Shown here piece after piece: positions 32,299 through 43,775 of a stretch of 60,000 nucleotides of DNA. Under the pieces are notes generated by a model. That model did not search any database and was not told where the DNA came from. It saw nothing but the letters and a program-made list of their open reading frames with translations. Each line of letters opens with the position of its first letter. Positions within the stretch are counted from its first letter, which is position 1. This DNA comes from Adiantum capillus-veneris (Eukaryota; Streptophyta; Polypodiopsida; Polypodiales; Pteridaceae): the NCBI GenBank assembly GCA_014529385.2, contig CM043953.1:62683872-62743871 (forward strand). Reading direction: 5' to 3'. The translations under genes were made by a program, and so were the position numbers.

Positions 32299-32680
32299 AG
32301 AGCTAGCAACAAATTAATAGTGAAAAACAATGCAAATGGACTTCGAAGATGACTTGTGTACTGCTAAAAATGCAAACGGACTTCGGTTAGGTTAGGTTAT
32401 ATGTTAGATTTAGGTTATAAGTTAGGTTACATTAAGTAAAGTTAGGTTAGATTATAGGTTAGGTGAAAGCTAGTGGCAAATTAATAGTAGAAAAAACGCA
32501 AACGGACTTTGGTCAGGTTAGGTTATAGGTTATAAGTTAGGTTACATTAAGTTAAGTTAGGTTTACGTTATGGGTTAGGTTAGATTATAGGTTATGTTAG
32601 AGCTAGCAACAAATTAATAGTGGAAAAGACGTAATTGGACTTCAAAAGTGCACACAGACTTCAAGAACCTTAATATATAG
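32299..32680 (-). repeat. AACCT-rich modules, right inversion breakpoint
   Basis: On the minus strand, AACCT pentamer stretches alternate with copies of the module core (AAGTCCGTTTGC, TTTTTCTACTATTAATTTG, GCTAGCTCTAAC). The segment 32299-32468 is an inverted copy of about 4440-4592. More AACCT modules follow to 32680. Confidence 0.8.
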
Positions 32681-32975
32681 TCATTGATCAATAATGACGA
32701 GATTATTACCCTGTGGTCCTAATCTCCATGCACCTCTAGACCGAGGTGTGCGGGAATCGGGCCTGGCGAGAGAATGTGAGGTTGTTAGAGCTAGTAGCAA
32801 ATAGTAGAAAAAACACAATCGGACTTCGAAAAGGCACACAAAATTCAAGAACCTTGATATATAGTCATTGACCAATAAAGACGAGATTATTACCTTGTGG
32901 TCCTAATCTCCGTGCACCTCTAGATCGAGGTGTGCGGGGATCGGGCCTGGCTAGAGAATGTGAGGTTCTCATGTA
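32670..32975 (-). repeat. Dispersed repeat R1, two tandem copies
   Basis: Two copies about 185 bp apart of a sequence with GACTATATATYAAGGTTCTTGAA and CACACCTCGRTCTAGAGGTG, each joined to a module tail GCTAGCTCTAAC. A third copy is at 14970-15130 in opposite orientation. Confidence 0.75.
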
Positions 32976-33050
32976 TTGTTATGTACTTAGTAGTGTGTAG
33001 TTATAACAACTAGTGTTTTAATTATGTGTTGCATCATTGGTATATAAAGT

Positions 33051-33305
33051 ATGGACGATAGGATGGTGTGTCCTTGTGTGTATTGCAATCATCAGATCTT
33101 TCAAAAACAAAAAATCTGTGACCAACACATACGCAATCACGGTCTCTTTTCGATAGAGAAGCTACAAGACCTGCGTTATAGATCTCATGGTCTAGAGATT
33201 GAAGGTCAAACTCCGCAAGTAGATACTGCTCCAACCTCATCCCAATCTCATCCCAGAGAAGACGATTTTAAAACGAGCAACCATCGACTGAGTCCTCCCA
33301 ACTAA
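33051..33305 (+). pseudogene. CACTA tnp2 N-terminal fragment
   Basis: Begins MDDRMVCPCVYCNHQIF and continues QHIRNHGLF and YRSHG. This Cys-rich block resembles the transposase-associated domain at the start of plant En/Spm tnp2 proteins (CPC-x-x-C followed by H-x-x-x-GF and HG). The frame ends at 33305. The large catalytic core expected next is absent: only about 90 bp separate this from the C-terminal fragment. Confidence 0.6.
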
Positions 33306-33391
33306 TACCTGATGCGGATTTCAACTAATATCTGATGCGGCATTTCAAGAGTCACTTTTGACAGTGGTGTTCAAGCTTCGTCCAAGAAAGT

Positions 33392-34000
33392 ATGATTAGT
33401 GCCAGGGATGAGAATACAGAGACTAGCCAACTTGAATACTTTGGCTACATCCAAGACATCTTGAAGATTAGCTTTAGAAAGTTTGATATGTTTATCTTTG
33501 ATGTCAAGTGGTTCAAAGTTATTACCATTGGTCCTAGTGCAACTGTGCATAAAGACAAGAGTGGATTGATTCAAGCGAACTCTAGGCGGGTGTCGACAGA
33601 TGCGCAGGATACATTCGTACTTCCGCAGCATTGTGAACAAGTTGTGTTCATACACGATCCACTTTGGATAGAAAATGATGAGAATGATCTGTCTAAACCT
33701 TGCTGGCTCTATGTCGTTCAAGTTTCTCCAGGTAGCAAGAAAGTGTCTGAAGGATTGGATGTTGAGGTTGAAGAGGTGATTCATGAACAAAGCGTAGGAC
33801 CGACGAAAACTTTAAGTGTGGATGTCAGCAGTGAGCAATTGTCTGAACCTAGAGATGAGGTGTCAAATACTGAAGCTGATGCAGAGAGCAATGAAGAAGT
33901 AGAGTTGGATGACAAAGAAGCAGAAGTACAAATTGAGATAGACATCTTTGGTGCATCAGATATCATAGAGGATGAGAGATTAACTAATGATTTTTGCTAG
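33392..34000 (+). pseudogene. CACTA tnp2 C-terminal fragment (DUF4216-like)
   Basis: The 202 codons include EYFGYIQDILKISFRKFDM, FDVKWFKV, DTFVLPQHCEQVVFIHDP and CWLYVVQV. This is the pattern of the DUF4216 domain at the C terminus of tnp2 (YYG, W-F, PF-LA-QA-QVFY-DP, W-VV in relatives). A strongly acidic tail follows (EVELDDKEAEVQIEID). Together with 33051-33305 it shows a tnp2 gene with its transposase core deleted, so the element cannot move by itself. Confidence 0.75.
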
Positions 34001-34151
34001 GAACTCTTTTGTAAAACTCTTTCTATTAGTCTATAATACACTTTAGATTCATTTACTTGTGTAGCAGCTTCATTGATTTGTTATTTGTATTGATTAAGTA
34101 TTTCTTCTGTAAACTAACGTAATTTGTGGTGTTTTTTGTGTATGATAAGCC

Positions 34152-35253
34152 ATGGCCGATGACAATGAGCCATACTCTCCTAGTTTTAGTTTTCCTGTCA
34201 CTCCGGCCGGCATGTCACTTGAGCAGATGGGCTCGTTTTTGTCTCAGTTCACACCAGAGCAAATCACGATGGCACAGCACCTTTGGGTAGTAGGTCCCTC
34301 CAGACCTACTACGACCGACCCTACACCCGAGACTAGTGTGGTCCCTACACAGAGCGGCCCCACACCTATGTCTAGTGTGCCTCTTATGCCTAGGACTTGT
34401 GTGCCCCCTACACCAATGGGTGGTTCATCCTCGAGACAAGGTAGGCGTCATTCTGGAGGCGGTCGTTGCTGTGGTAGTGGTTCTACTGATGCGTCCACAC
34501 AACTGAGAGAGCATCCACCACTCTCTTCAATAGATAGTTCACCGATTGGCACACCATGTACACCTTAAGGATCACACGAGCATGATCCTAGCAAGGTGTA
34601 CAAGAGCATGGATGGGGCTATTGTGGCAGATAGGGTCGGAAAGGCCATGCGACAGAGGATTCGACAGCTCTGTACGATTCAGTTTGTTCACTCTGGGATG
34701 GACGTTTGGGATAACCTCGATGTTGAAAGAAAGAATTACACCATCGAGGCCATTCACAGAGAGTACAGGCTGGCAGAGGGGTACGATCCAGTCTCGAACC
34801 CCTCGATTTTGAGCGTGGCGAAGTCCAAAATGTCACACCGTTAGTCAAAGGCGAGAGATAGGTACCATGATGGCAGTCCCAAGCCGGCATGGTTGGACGC
34901 AGAGGAGTGCGTAGGGATTGCATGAGAGACACAGGAAAATCCTCAGAGATTTCAACAGCAGAGAGATGCAGCCATAGCACGTTTGGAGTCTACTGGAGTG
35001 TCACATTTTGGGAGTGGAGGCTACGATATGCTTCGACATGAGTTTGTAAGTATTATACATATGCTTTTAATTATGGAAAATATATATGTTATTTGAAGAT
35101 TTATCTAATGATTAAACCATAATTTTGCAGGAAGCCGTGAAACGTCCTCCGACACGCCAAGAGGAGAAGTATGGGTACAAGCATGGACTTGTGGCCCTTT
35201 TGACCCAGCTACAGGAGGAGAGAGAGGATGTCGAGTGGGAGGCATTACCATGA
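34152..35253 (+). pseudogene. CACTA tnpA-like gene with one intron
   Basis: Exon 1 starts MADDNEPYSPSFSFPV at 34152: a Pro/Thr-rich region, then, after an in-frame TAA near 34566, a plant transposase (Transposase_24-like) region VYKSMDGAIVADRVGKAM, ERKNYTIEAIHREYRL and SKARDRYHDGSPKPAW. Further in-frame stops lie near 34842 and 34923. A GT...AG intron of 85 bp (35046-35130, GTAAGT to TTTTGCAG) joins HEF to EAVKRPPTRQEEKYG, and the frame ends EDVEWEALP at 35253. The order tnp2 then tnpA on one strand is typical of plant CACTA elements. TnpA binds subterminal repeats in known relatives. This copy is a pseudogene because of the stops. Confidence 0.7.
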
Positions 35254-36044
35254 GGATCTTCTCACTCAGTGATTGTTTGCATATGTACAGTTTTGTAGTG
35301 CTTATGTTTATGGCTTATGGTTATGTATATGGTATGGACATATGTTATGGTTAAGATTTGATAGTCAAGTTAAGGTTATGGTTTTGCTATGATGGTATGG
35401 CAATCATGTGATGGTTATGGTTATGGTTATGGTTGTACAATGATGGTATGGTTGTTATGTGTTATGGTATGACAAGCAAGTTATGGTAATGGTTATGATA
35501 TGGCAAACAGGTTATGTTTATGGTTTTCCAGTTTTCGACTCACGTTTTAATTATGGTTATAAAATCTTGATGTCGTTATGCCATGATCAAGCTGTTGATT
35601 TTGTGGTTATGTTTTTCTTACAATCTTGCTAATTGCCATACACTCACTCTTTAGTGTCTGCTTGTAGGTGGAGTGCGGTTGCTTGTGCACTCTTCTTTTG
35701 GGCAGAGAGGGTTGCTTTCTTTTGCTGCAGTACATGCAGCATCATTTCCCAGCTCTCTTTGCCCAAAAAAAAAATTAGGTTTGGTCGTCGGTACAAAATA
35801 CGATATAAGCATCGGTATAGACCTCGATAGCCGCATCGGTATATGCTATAGTATTATCAGCGGTTATTTCATTGCCTATTTCGACGCCCATTTAATCGAT
35901 TATTTCGACGCTTAATATATCGGTACTTATACAGATGTTACGATATCGGTGTCTCTTCCGAGGCCTATTTCATTGCTTTTTAGTTTTAAAACTAACTTTA
36001 TTTCGTCGATATTTGCACCGATTTCTGCAGATCGTGTTGTAGTG
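35254..36044. mobile_element. CACTA 3' subterminal region and TIR
   Basis: Non-coding. At 35290-35540 TTATGG/GGTTATGG motifs recur many times. At 35780-36020 ATCGGTA, CGATAT and TTTCGACGC motifs recur in both orientations, as expected for subterminal transposase-binding repeats. It ends CGTGTTGTAGTG at 36044, whose complement starts CACTACAACACG. The following AAG (36045-36047) is the target duplicate. Confidence 0.7.
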
Positions 36045-36047
36045 AAG

Positions 36048-36651
36048 TGGGAAATGGAACTTTCAGATCACTGGTTTGTTCAACATATTTGGATTTATGA
36101 TGGTTTGACTCCTTTTCTCATCATCTAGATTTATCCTTGTGATGTGATTTCCTCTCTCAATGTCTACGCTTGCTAAAATGGTCCATGTCTACCTCCTATC
36201 TATCATCAATTTATATAACCATGTTAGTCTCATTCCCTTGAAAGGCTCGTTACTATGCCTCTTCGCATCATTGACATTGATGTGAACCTTTTCTTTGCAT
36301 TTCCCATATTAATGCCAAGACCCATGTGAATGAGAACGTCTCTCAGCTCTCTCTAAATGTCATCTTCTCGAGTGTACTGAATGTTGAGAAGCTCAATGCT
36401 CCTCACCCCCTCTTCTCCCAGGATTGGCATCAATTTCCTCATTCTGAGAGCATGGTTCTCCATCAAATTCTTGCTCCAGCTCCTCAGCTAATGTATTGAT
36501 ATGGTCTTGGTCTTCAAAAAACAATGTAATAGCTTTCCATCCTCGTGTGGTGAATGACATAACTGCATTGCAAATAGCTAATTGACACTGAATTCTAAGT
36601 AGGAGATTGGTTCATGTCAAGAGATTTAGCTCACCACTGTGATTGCCACAA
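36048..36651 (-). pseudogene. G1 gypsy primer site, leader and gag start
   Basis: On the minus strand, GTGGCAATCACAGTGG directly follows the LTR and corresponds to the G2 primer site TGGCGATCACGGTGG. The gag 5' region follows (KAITLFFEDQDHINTLAEE, several stops) and ends SDLKVPFPTF at the CACTA site, where G2 has ASLKIYFPIF. The next codons of this gag are at 7151 on the plus strand. Confidence 0.75.
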
Positions 36652-37000
36652 TGAAATGAGCTGATCACTTGACACACTGATTCTAGGTTTAGAATTCCAA
36701 GGTCAAATGTTAGATATCAGATTAGATAAGATGAACAGAATATCACTCAAAAGACTAGATGGGAAAATCAGAAAGATAATTGAAAAGAGCTGAAAGAATG
36801 AATTCAAATGACATGAACTCAAACATCTGGAACTTAGATATTTAGATTTATAAATGTTTCAGGAGTACAACTCTAGAAGTACGAACAATATTGCACTTAG
36901 TGCTCAATTATAAGATGGTACAAGAGATTTGACAACTCAAAATAGATACAAATAGGCTCTAAGATAGACCAAAAAACCCAAAATGAAAGGAACGGGTCCT
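36652..37000 (-). repeat. G1 5' LTR, 3' portion
   Basis: The minus strand aligns with 16928-17250 plus 20412-20572 (shared CTCTTGTACCATCTT, GAGCACTAAGTG, TTCTAGAGTTGTAC). It is interrupted by G2 at 37000, with the duplicate GTCCT at 36996-37000. The other portion is 59757-59891. Confidence 0.87.
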
Positions 37001-37474
37001 TGGAATTGGAGCTGATCTCTTGAGACAGCTAATTCCAGTGTTATAAGATTTCAGCTACTAGTGTGAGAAGATTTCAGACAGTGGACTGGACAGAAATCAG
37101 AAACTAGACTGGAATTTGGATACTGGAATAAGAATCAGACTTATGTACTGGAAATAATGTTCAGATTCAGAATACTGGACAAGAAGTAAGTGTAACTGGA
37201 ATATCTGCCATGATTGGGATTACAGATACAAGATTACAGTGAATATCATTTACAAAGAGAGTACAACCGACAACAACTGCCAATGATTCTCAAGTACAAG
37301 TGTAGCCAAAGTGCTAACCCAAATGATAACAATTGCCAACCCGATTACAATGTAATGGGCCCTATTTATACACTTCAAGTTTACTGTAGTAATTACCATA
37401 GTAACTACTAAGTAATTCGTTGCCCATCTCCTAAGAGAACGTTCCCAAATAGCGAAACTATCCAGCCGTCTACA
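37001..37474 (-). repeat. G2 3' LTR
   Basis: 474 bp. A TATA-like GTATAAATAGG lies at about 37361-37372 (minus). It is preceded on the minus strand by the purine tract AAGAAAGAAGAGAAGGA (37475-37491). Confidence 0.95.
37362..37372 (-). promoter_or_regulatory. TATA-like box in G2 LTR
   Basis: GTATAAATAGG on the minus strand, conserved in the 5' LTR at about 59639-59650. Promoter role inferred from position in U3. Confidence 0.5.
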
Positions 37475-37491
37475 TCCTTCTCTTCTTTCTT
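37475..37491 (-). other. G2 polypurine tract
   Basis: AAGAAAGAAGAGAAGGA directly before the LTR start TGTAGACGG on the minus strand. This is the plus-strand primer position. Confidence 0.85.
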
Positions 37492-37808
37492 GAACTTTGG
37501 CAAGATTCCAAAATTTCTGAAAAAATCCCCTGTCTGATTGTGATGTGAGACTGAAAAATCCACCGTCTGGTTCTGATGTTGGGAATCGCGCTTGACCACT
37601 GACAGAGTGGCCATACAAAGATTGTGAGAGGCAGCTGAAAAGGCCAAGGTAGAGCTCTCATCTCTACCTTCCAATTGAGGAAGAAAAGTCGCCACTGAAT
37701 TATGAGATGGAACTACCCAGTATCCTTTCATTGGACCGTCTTCCATTTGCCCTTTGACCTGGAGGGTGCTTGAGAAGTCCCAGTACCAGCATTCTCCTTC
37801 TGAATCAG

Positions 37809-40800
37809 TCAGTAAATGGCCTCCTGCTCAAGCTGATCCCGCCTTTCTGTGGTCATCTCTACTTCATAAGGCATGAGGGAATGATAGGTTTTGGTGCGAG
37901 GATCATAGAGTGTACGCCTGCCCTTGGTCATCCTGGTTCTGGCTAGCTTATGACAATGCGAAGCAATATGGATCCACCCTTCTGGAAGAGGCTGATTAGT
38001 TTTGACTCGAGCTTCGAAAAGAATCTCAGCCATCTCCCTATACTGTGGTGCCAGACCCGCCTTAGCTGCAATATCCTTTTCAGGCAATTTAGAAGATTCG
38101 ACAGTAAGTTGCAGCAGCTGATTAGTAATCTTGGTCAGGCCTCTGATCTGAATCTTTAACTGACCCATACACATCCGGATCCTATGCATCTCCTCTTTCA
38201 GTGCCTGAATATCATTGATTTGGAGAGCATCATTGAACAACGTTTGCCAAGTCTTCCATTCCACAGTCGATTGCTCATACCAATCCTGAAGCTCATCAGT
38301 AATCTTGAAGTATGTAAGGCGATCAACTGGTTCCGGATGTTGAGGATACAGTGCTGGAAAGAATCTTGGCAGCTCCATCTCTCTTGCTGGAAAGGCATAC
38401 AAGAGAACTGGAGAATCAGGCACAAATTCTAAAAAATTGAGTACAGTCTGGTTCTCTTGCTGCATCATCTTTCTGGTGATTCACTAGCTGGAAAATTTTT
38501 TGGAGAGCCGTTGCCTGTGTTCCGACTGACATTCTAGTCTGAGGTCCTTTGCTAGTGGCTGTCTGATCCTCAAGAATGGCTCTGACTCTCTAATCCAAAA
38601 CCCCTCGGGCAGTTTGCATCTGCACTAAAACCTCCTTTAACTGTTTCCTAACATCTTTCATACATCTGTAAGTTGGTTTGTTTCCCAGCAGAAGTTTTTA
38701 TTCCAAGGCAAGAGAGCGACAATCTGCAATAGACTGTCTTTGCAAGTGTGGATTGGTCACTCTCTCGTCAGCAGTGAGTATCCATTCAGGAACTCTTTCC
38801 AGCAGCTGGACTGTGCTGGGATGCGCAAGCAAACGGCAAGCTTCTTGATCATGGAAAGCCGCTGATTTCCAATGCTCCACCATTTCCCTGGCTCCAACAT
38901 ACAGTCTCTAAAACCGTTCCAAATCAGACAGGAGATCATCATCCTCCAGATACTGTCTGGTTATGGAGGCATGTTGATGTCTCAATTGCCTGTTCAGGGT
39001 AATAAGATGCAAAGAATGTTGATGATCATCAGCTGATCCCTCATCCTACACTTTCATTTTCCCTTTAGCCTCCCTTCTGAGGTGGGACTGATCAGCTGGT
39101 TGATTCCCAGTGTGACTAGGCTGCTGTTCTTCAGACTGCTGATTACCCGACTGGTGCCCTTCATTCTATCCTTCCCGTTGGCCCTCATTCTGGCTTGGCT
39201 GGTCTGGCTGTGACTGGCCTCCTTCAGTTGGCCCTGTACCACCAGTACCAAGTCCTGGAGGTGGAGATGGTGGTGGGGCATCATCATCATCATTTGTATC
39301 CCCTTCTTCTTGGTCATCCTCCTCCTTATTAGCTCCATCATCCTTGTCTTCATCTTCCTTGTCTTCTTCTGCTTCATCCGGAGAAGTCTGCTGCTCAATA
39401 TAATCCAATATGGCTTGATTCATCAGAGCAGTATTATACTCGGTCACTTTGTCCTGCAAATCACTCTGCATACTTTCCATCAAAGACTTCAAAGTTTCTA
39501 AATAAAAAACAACATTGCCTTCTGGATTTAGAATTTCAGCCAGGCTGTTATAAACATATCTTTCAGTAAGAGAAGCCTTCAGAGCTGTATGGCGAATCAA
39601 CAGGGAGTTGTATTCCACCCGCTTCATTTTGAGCATTGTTTCAGCCCGTTCTGCAGCTCTCAGTGCTTCATTCCTTTGATTGTTGATGATCATTATCTTA
39701 GATTCAGCCTTAGCTAGCTTCTTGTTTAATAACTCATTAACCCGCTCTGAATGAGCTTCCAATACCCTGTGTTGTATGTTTTGCTCTTCCCATGCTTTCT
39801 GGAGCTTTTGAATCTGATCTTCAGCCTCCTTCAAGTCAGCTTTAACCTTTTTCACTTCATCTTCTGACCTAGCAGCCTCCGCCAGTTGTCCCATACAAGT
39901 GACAATAGTATTCCAAGAAGACTGTATGAGGACTGAACATTTTTTCTTTACTGTAGCTGGATCCGAATCATTAGTCTCATATATTGTTACTGGAGCCATG
40001 TAAGGTAAAGTTGAATAATCAGCTTTTCCTAGCAGAAGATGCCCTTTCAGTGGATGGGTCTGCATTTGCTGCAACTTGTCCTGTTTCACCAGGTGCAAAA
40101 TGTGTTCAGTATTTGGAGTAGAAACTCCACCTGGCAAAGTCGAAGAAGCTGGGCCTTTGTCTTTGTCCACTTGGCCCTTGCCTTTGTCCACTGACTGGTC
40201 TGCTACCTTTTCAAAAGTTGTTGCCTTGGCCTGACCTTTTCCAGAACCAGTAGCAACTGCACTTTGTCCTACTGACTGGCTAGGCACAGTCTTCTGAGCA
40301 GGTTGCTTCTCTGTTTGGCTCACTATAGCTTTCTCAGTATTCACTGTCTTGACTTGGCTTTCTATCTGCCTAAAAAACGCACTGCTCTTTGTCAGTGTAG
40401 TCTTTGGCTTCTTTGAACTGCCAGCCTATTCTTCAGTGGCTTTCCTTTTCAGGTCTGTTGAAGTAGTCTGACTATCTGTTGCTTCGTCGTCTGAGGACAA
40501 CTCAATGTTCTTGGGCTCAGAAACCGGCTTCTCACTCCAAGCCTTTTTTACCTGCTCATGAACATCTGCAGCAGTGGCCCAATACAGAAATTGCCAAACA
40601 TACCAAGCTTTAAAAACATTTTGGGATTTTAGCTTGGCAGTTTGCTGGAGCACTTTGTGTGACAGGATTTGAAAAAGGTTAATAGGAACCTTTGGATCCA
40701 ATATCTTGGCCAATAGCATAGCAAAAAGTTTCTTGGATACATACGTTGGTTTGTTCTTAAGGCTTACTGCTTCAGCCACAAACAGTAAGCGGTGGAAGCT

Positions 40801-41211
40801 TCCAGTCCTGCCTACTGGAACACCTTGACCACTTGCCTTGTGCTTACGTTTAGCCGCTTCATCCTCCAGCTTCAGGGCTATACTTATCTACTGTGGAGTT
40901 GCCACAGATGGTTTGGGCTCATTGGGCATCCGGAATGCAAAAGCTATGGTTTCCGATGTAACCGACACCTTTCTACCATTCACCATGGCACTACTATCTT
41001 CAACATCAAAAGAATCAAGAACTTGCTTTATGATATCTGCGTCAAAAGCAATTCTTGTAGCTTGCAGCACAACTCTGAGATCCCATAGTTGTAGCAAAGT
41101 CATTGCTTGGTCGGTGAATACATAACGCTGGATTTTACTGTACGGTATGATGGGAAGGCTGGCCTTTGCAACAACAACTATGGCTTGGGTTTCCTCAAGA
41201 GACTCCTGCAT
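37809..41211 (-). pseudogene. G2 third ORF after integrase, unknown function
   Basis: One frame on the minus strand runs from ATG at 41211, 30 bp after the integrase stop, to about 38700, interrupted only by a few nonsense codons near 40885, 40423 and 39163 plus some further ones. It shifts frame once, between 38700 and 38470, and ends at 37809; about 1,130 codons in all. The N-terminal part (IQRYVFTDQAMTLLQLWDL, then VNGRKVSVTSETIAFAFRM) resembles in style the Athila-type ORF or plant-transposon-protein domain; this is tentative. The middle (40344-39166) is a Gln/Lys-rich region, then a long predicted coiled coil (AKADLKEAEDQIQKLQKAW region), an acidic stretch and a Pro/Gly tail. The last part (38468-37809) is charged. 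I see no signal peptide or membrane segment, so it is not a clear envelope protein. Confidence 0.6.
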
Positions 41212-41241
41212 CTTGCCTGAGTGTTTCCTTCTACCAATACA

Positions 41242-42957
41242 CTATGAAGACAATGAAACAGGCGAAGGAGAGGAAGACTTACTTGATGTGTCAAAGCCGT
41301 ACCCTAGTGTCGCTGGCAAGGCTAGCTGACAGTCAACTGTCTCTTCAGAGGTCGAGGTCTGCGGCTGTAGCGAAGAAACTTCGGAGCTCGGCGATGGCGA
41401 ATGATTAACAGGAGGAAAGCGTAGCATAGGGGATTTGTGAGGAAAAATGCCAACTCTCCTGACTGTTATACGTGTTCGCACCGTAAAAGCTCCACCACTC
41501 GCCGTTCCTAGACTTGTGTGTGTTACTATTGTCATGGAAGACATGCATTGGACAAGATCGCGACCCATCCTTAAAATGATTACTATTGGCGTGCCATCTG
41601 ACTGTTGGGCGCTTAAAAATTGAAAAGTGTGTTCCCACTGATACTGGACTGGTTTCCAGTTTGGCATGATCATACTGGTACTGATTCTAAGATCAGTCTG
41701 GTCTAGTTCTATTGGTATTGGTTCTAAAATTGGAACTGGTTGCACATGAAAAAGTCCAAAAATCTCTGATTCTGGTATCTCTTGCTCAGCAGTTCCCAGT
41801 TCCGTAGTACCTTGTTCTTGCTCATTCTCTCTAGCCTTTGAACAATAAAGCTTGATCTTTGCACCATTATATACTCCTGGCAACAATAATCCAGATAAAT
41901 CTTTCAGTCTGACTGTACCATTGGAGAAGACCCAGTCTACCTCAAATGGTCCTGCCCAGGCAATCTTCAAGTTTGGCTTCTTTGGACCCAATCTAGACTG
42001 ATATAGAAGCACCAAATCTCCTTTCTGAAATTCCCGAACTTTAATTTGGCGATCATGCCAGTGCTTCCTTCGTTGTTGAACAATTTCTTGTTCCAACATA
42101 GCCCGTTGCCTGAGTTCATCTAACTTCATCAGTTCATCTAGGCGCTTTTTCAGATTGTGGTTGAAGTCTAAGCCATACTTCATAGCCATTCTAAGACTTG
42201 GGATCAAAAACTCCATAGGAACCACATCTTCAGTGCCATACACCATTCTGAATGGTGTCATTCCAGTAGTGACCTCATAAGCAGTCCTATACGCCCATAG
42301 AGCAGTCTAGAGTTTCAAATCCCACTGGTCTGGTTTCTTTTGCACTACCTTAGTGAGAATAGTCTTGATTGTCTTGTTGCTACTTTCAGCCTGTCCATTG
42401 CATCTGGGATAGTAAGGAGTAGATTTCCGATGCTTGACTGAAAGCATATCCAATAGGATTTCCATAGTGTCATTAATAAAATGTGTTCCTTGATCTGACA
42501 CAATCTCTACTGGACATCCATATCGGCAGACGAGATTCTTAAATAGAAACCTTGCAGTTGACTTGGCTGTGTTGTCAGGAAGAGCCTTAGCTTCAACCCA
42601 CTTAGTTACATAACAAGTAGCCATTACTATGTACTTGTTCTTCCTGGGGGTAACCTTCTTAAAAGGTCCCATAAAATCTAGTCCCCATTTCATGAACACT
42701 CCCAGTGGTTGTACTAGCGTCAAAGGAGTCATATCTGCAGTTGTTGGTCGACCCATTCTTTGGCATATGTCACAAGTTTTACAAAAACTTCTGACATCAA
42801 CAATCAGTGTTTGCCGCCACAGACCAGCTTGCAGAATCTTCTTGTAGGTTACTTCGTTAGAAAAGTGTCCACCAGATTCAGCATTATGTGCTTCTGAAAT
42901 CACTTGCATTCTTCCTTCCATAGGGACACAATGTCGAAGTATACCATCAACACCCAA
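41242..42957 (-). pseudogene. G2 gypsy integrase
   Basis: The zinc region HNAESGGHF and CKTCDICQR is followed by the catalytic core with WGLDFMGPF (first Asp), IVSDQGTHF (second Asp) and NGQAESSNK (Glu); all three catalytic residues are present. One in-frame TAG near 42305 (after QWDLKL) precedes LWAYRTAYEVTTGMTPFRM and the C-terminal domain (REFQKGDLVLLY, WAGPFEVDWVF). The frame then stays open to 41242 with a long low-complexity tail. Only one nonsense codon disrupts the domain. Confidence 0.88.
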
Positions 42958-42999
42958 TCGATAAAGTAATCCTCCGATGATAGTAAATTTCAGTCTTTT

Positions 43000-43775
43000 T
43001 ATGATCAGAGCTTTCTTCTGGTTCTGCTTCCAGTCCTTTGGAAAGCATCCACTGGTTCATCTCTCAAGGGTGATTCTGAATAACTTTCCGTACTTCTTGA
43101 GAGAAAATCAGCTCCACAATGATTCTTGCCAGGTTTATGGAAAATTCTAAATTCAAACTCCATTAGGAACATCATTCAAACTCCATTAGGACTTTATTAA
43201 TCAGAAACAGAAGAGCCTGATGTCCACATAAAAATGGAACAACTTTCCCAACAGGTAATGCCTGAACTTTGTAGCGTTGAAAACCATTCCAAGTGCTTCT
43301 CTCTCAGTAGTTGTATAGCCTTGTTCAGCCTGACTGAATCTGCGATTGGCAAAATAAACCGGATAATCAGTCCTTCTATCTGGCTGAGCTACTATTGCCC
43401 CCATTGCCAATCCCGAAGCATCTACATGTACATGGAAAAAATATCCCAGTTTGGCTGCCTAAGGACTGGTTTACTGATAATGGCCTTTTTCAGATTCTGG
43501 AAGCTCTCCTCACATTCAGCAGTCCAGTTGAACTTACTGGTTTTCTTTGTAAGCTCATATAGTGGTACTACTTGAGAAGCAAACTTATGTACAAATCTTC
43601 TATAGAAATTCACATAACCCAGGAAAGAGCTCAACTCTGAAGCATTTCTGGGTGCTTTATCTTGCTGAACACACTGAATTTTGTCATTGGCCATCTCTAT
43701 TCCATTTTGGGAAACCACATGTCCCAGTAGCTGTCCTTTCCAGACTAGGAAATAGATTTGAATGGATTCAAACAA
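43000..43775 (-). pseudogene. G2 RT connection and RNase H
   Basis: 43775-43422 carries GHVVSQNGIEM and LSSFLGYVNFYRRFVHKF (RT thumb and connection). 43410-43201 carries MAMGAIVAQPDRRTDYPVYF and YTTTEREALGMVF (RNase H, with the catalytic Glu in REALG). The pieces are in different frames, and the end of RNase H (43200-43000) is heavily decayed. Confidence 0.82.

Noticed and set aside
34152-34568. Pro/Thr-rich protein as a host gene
   Set aside because: The same frame continues past a stop into a plant transposase region and lies inside the CACTA termini; it is the tnpA N-terminus.
37408-37746. 112-codon minus-strand frame at the G2 3' end
   Set aside because: It runs through the polypurine tract into the LTR and has no domain; it is 3' untranslated sequence.
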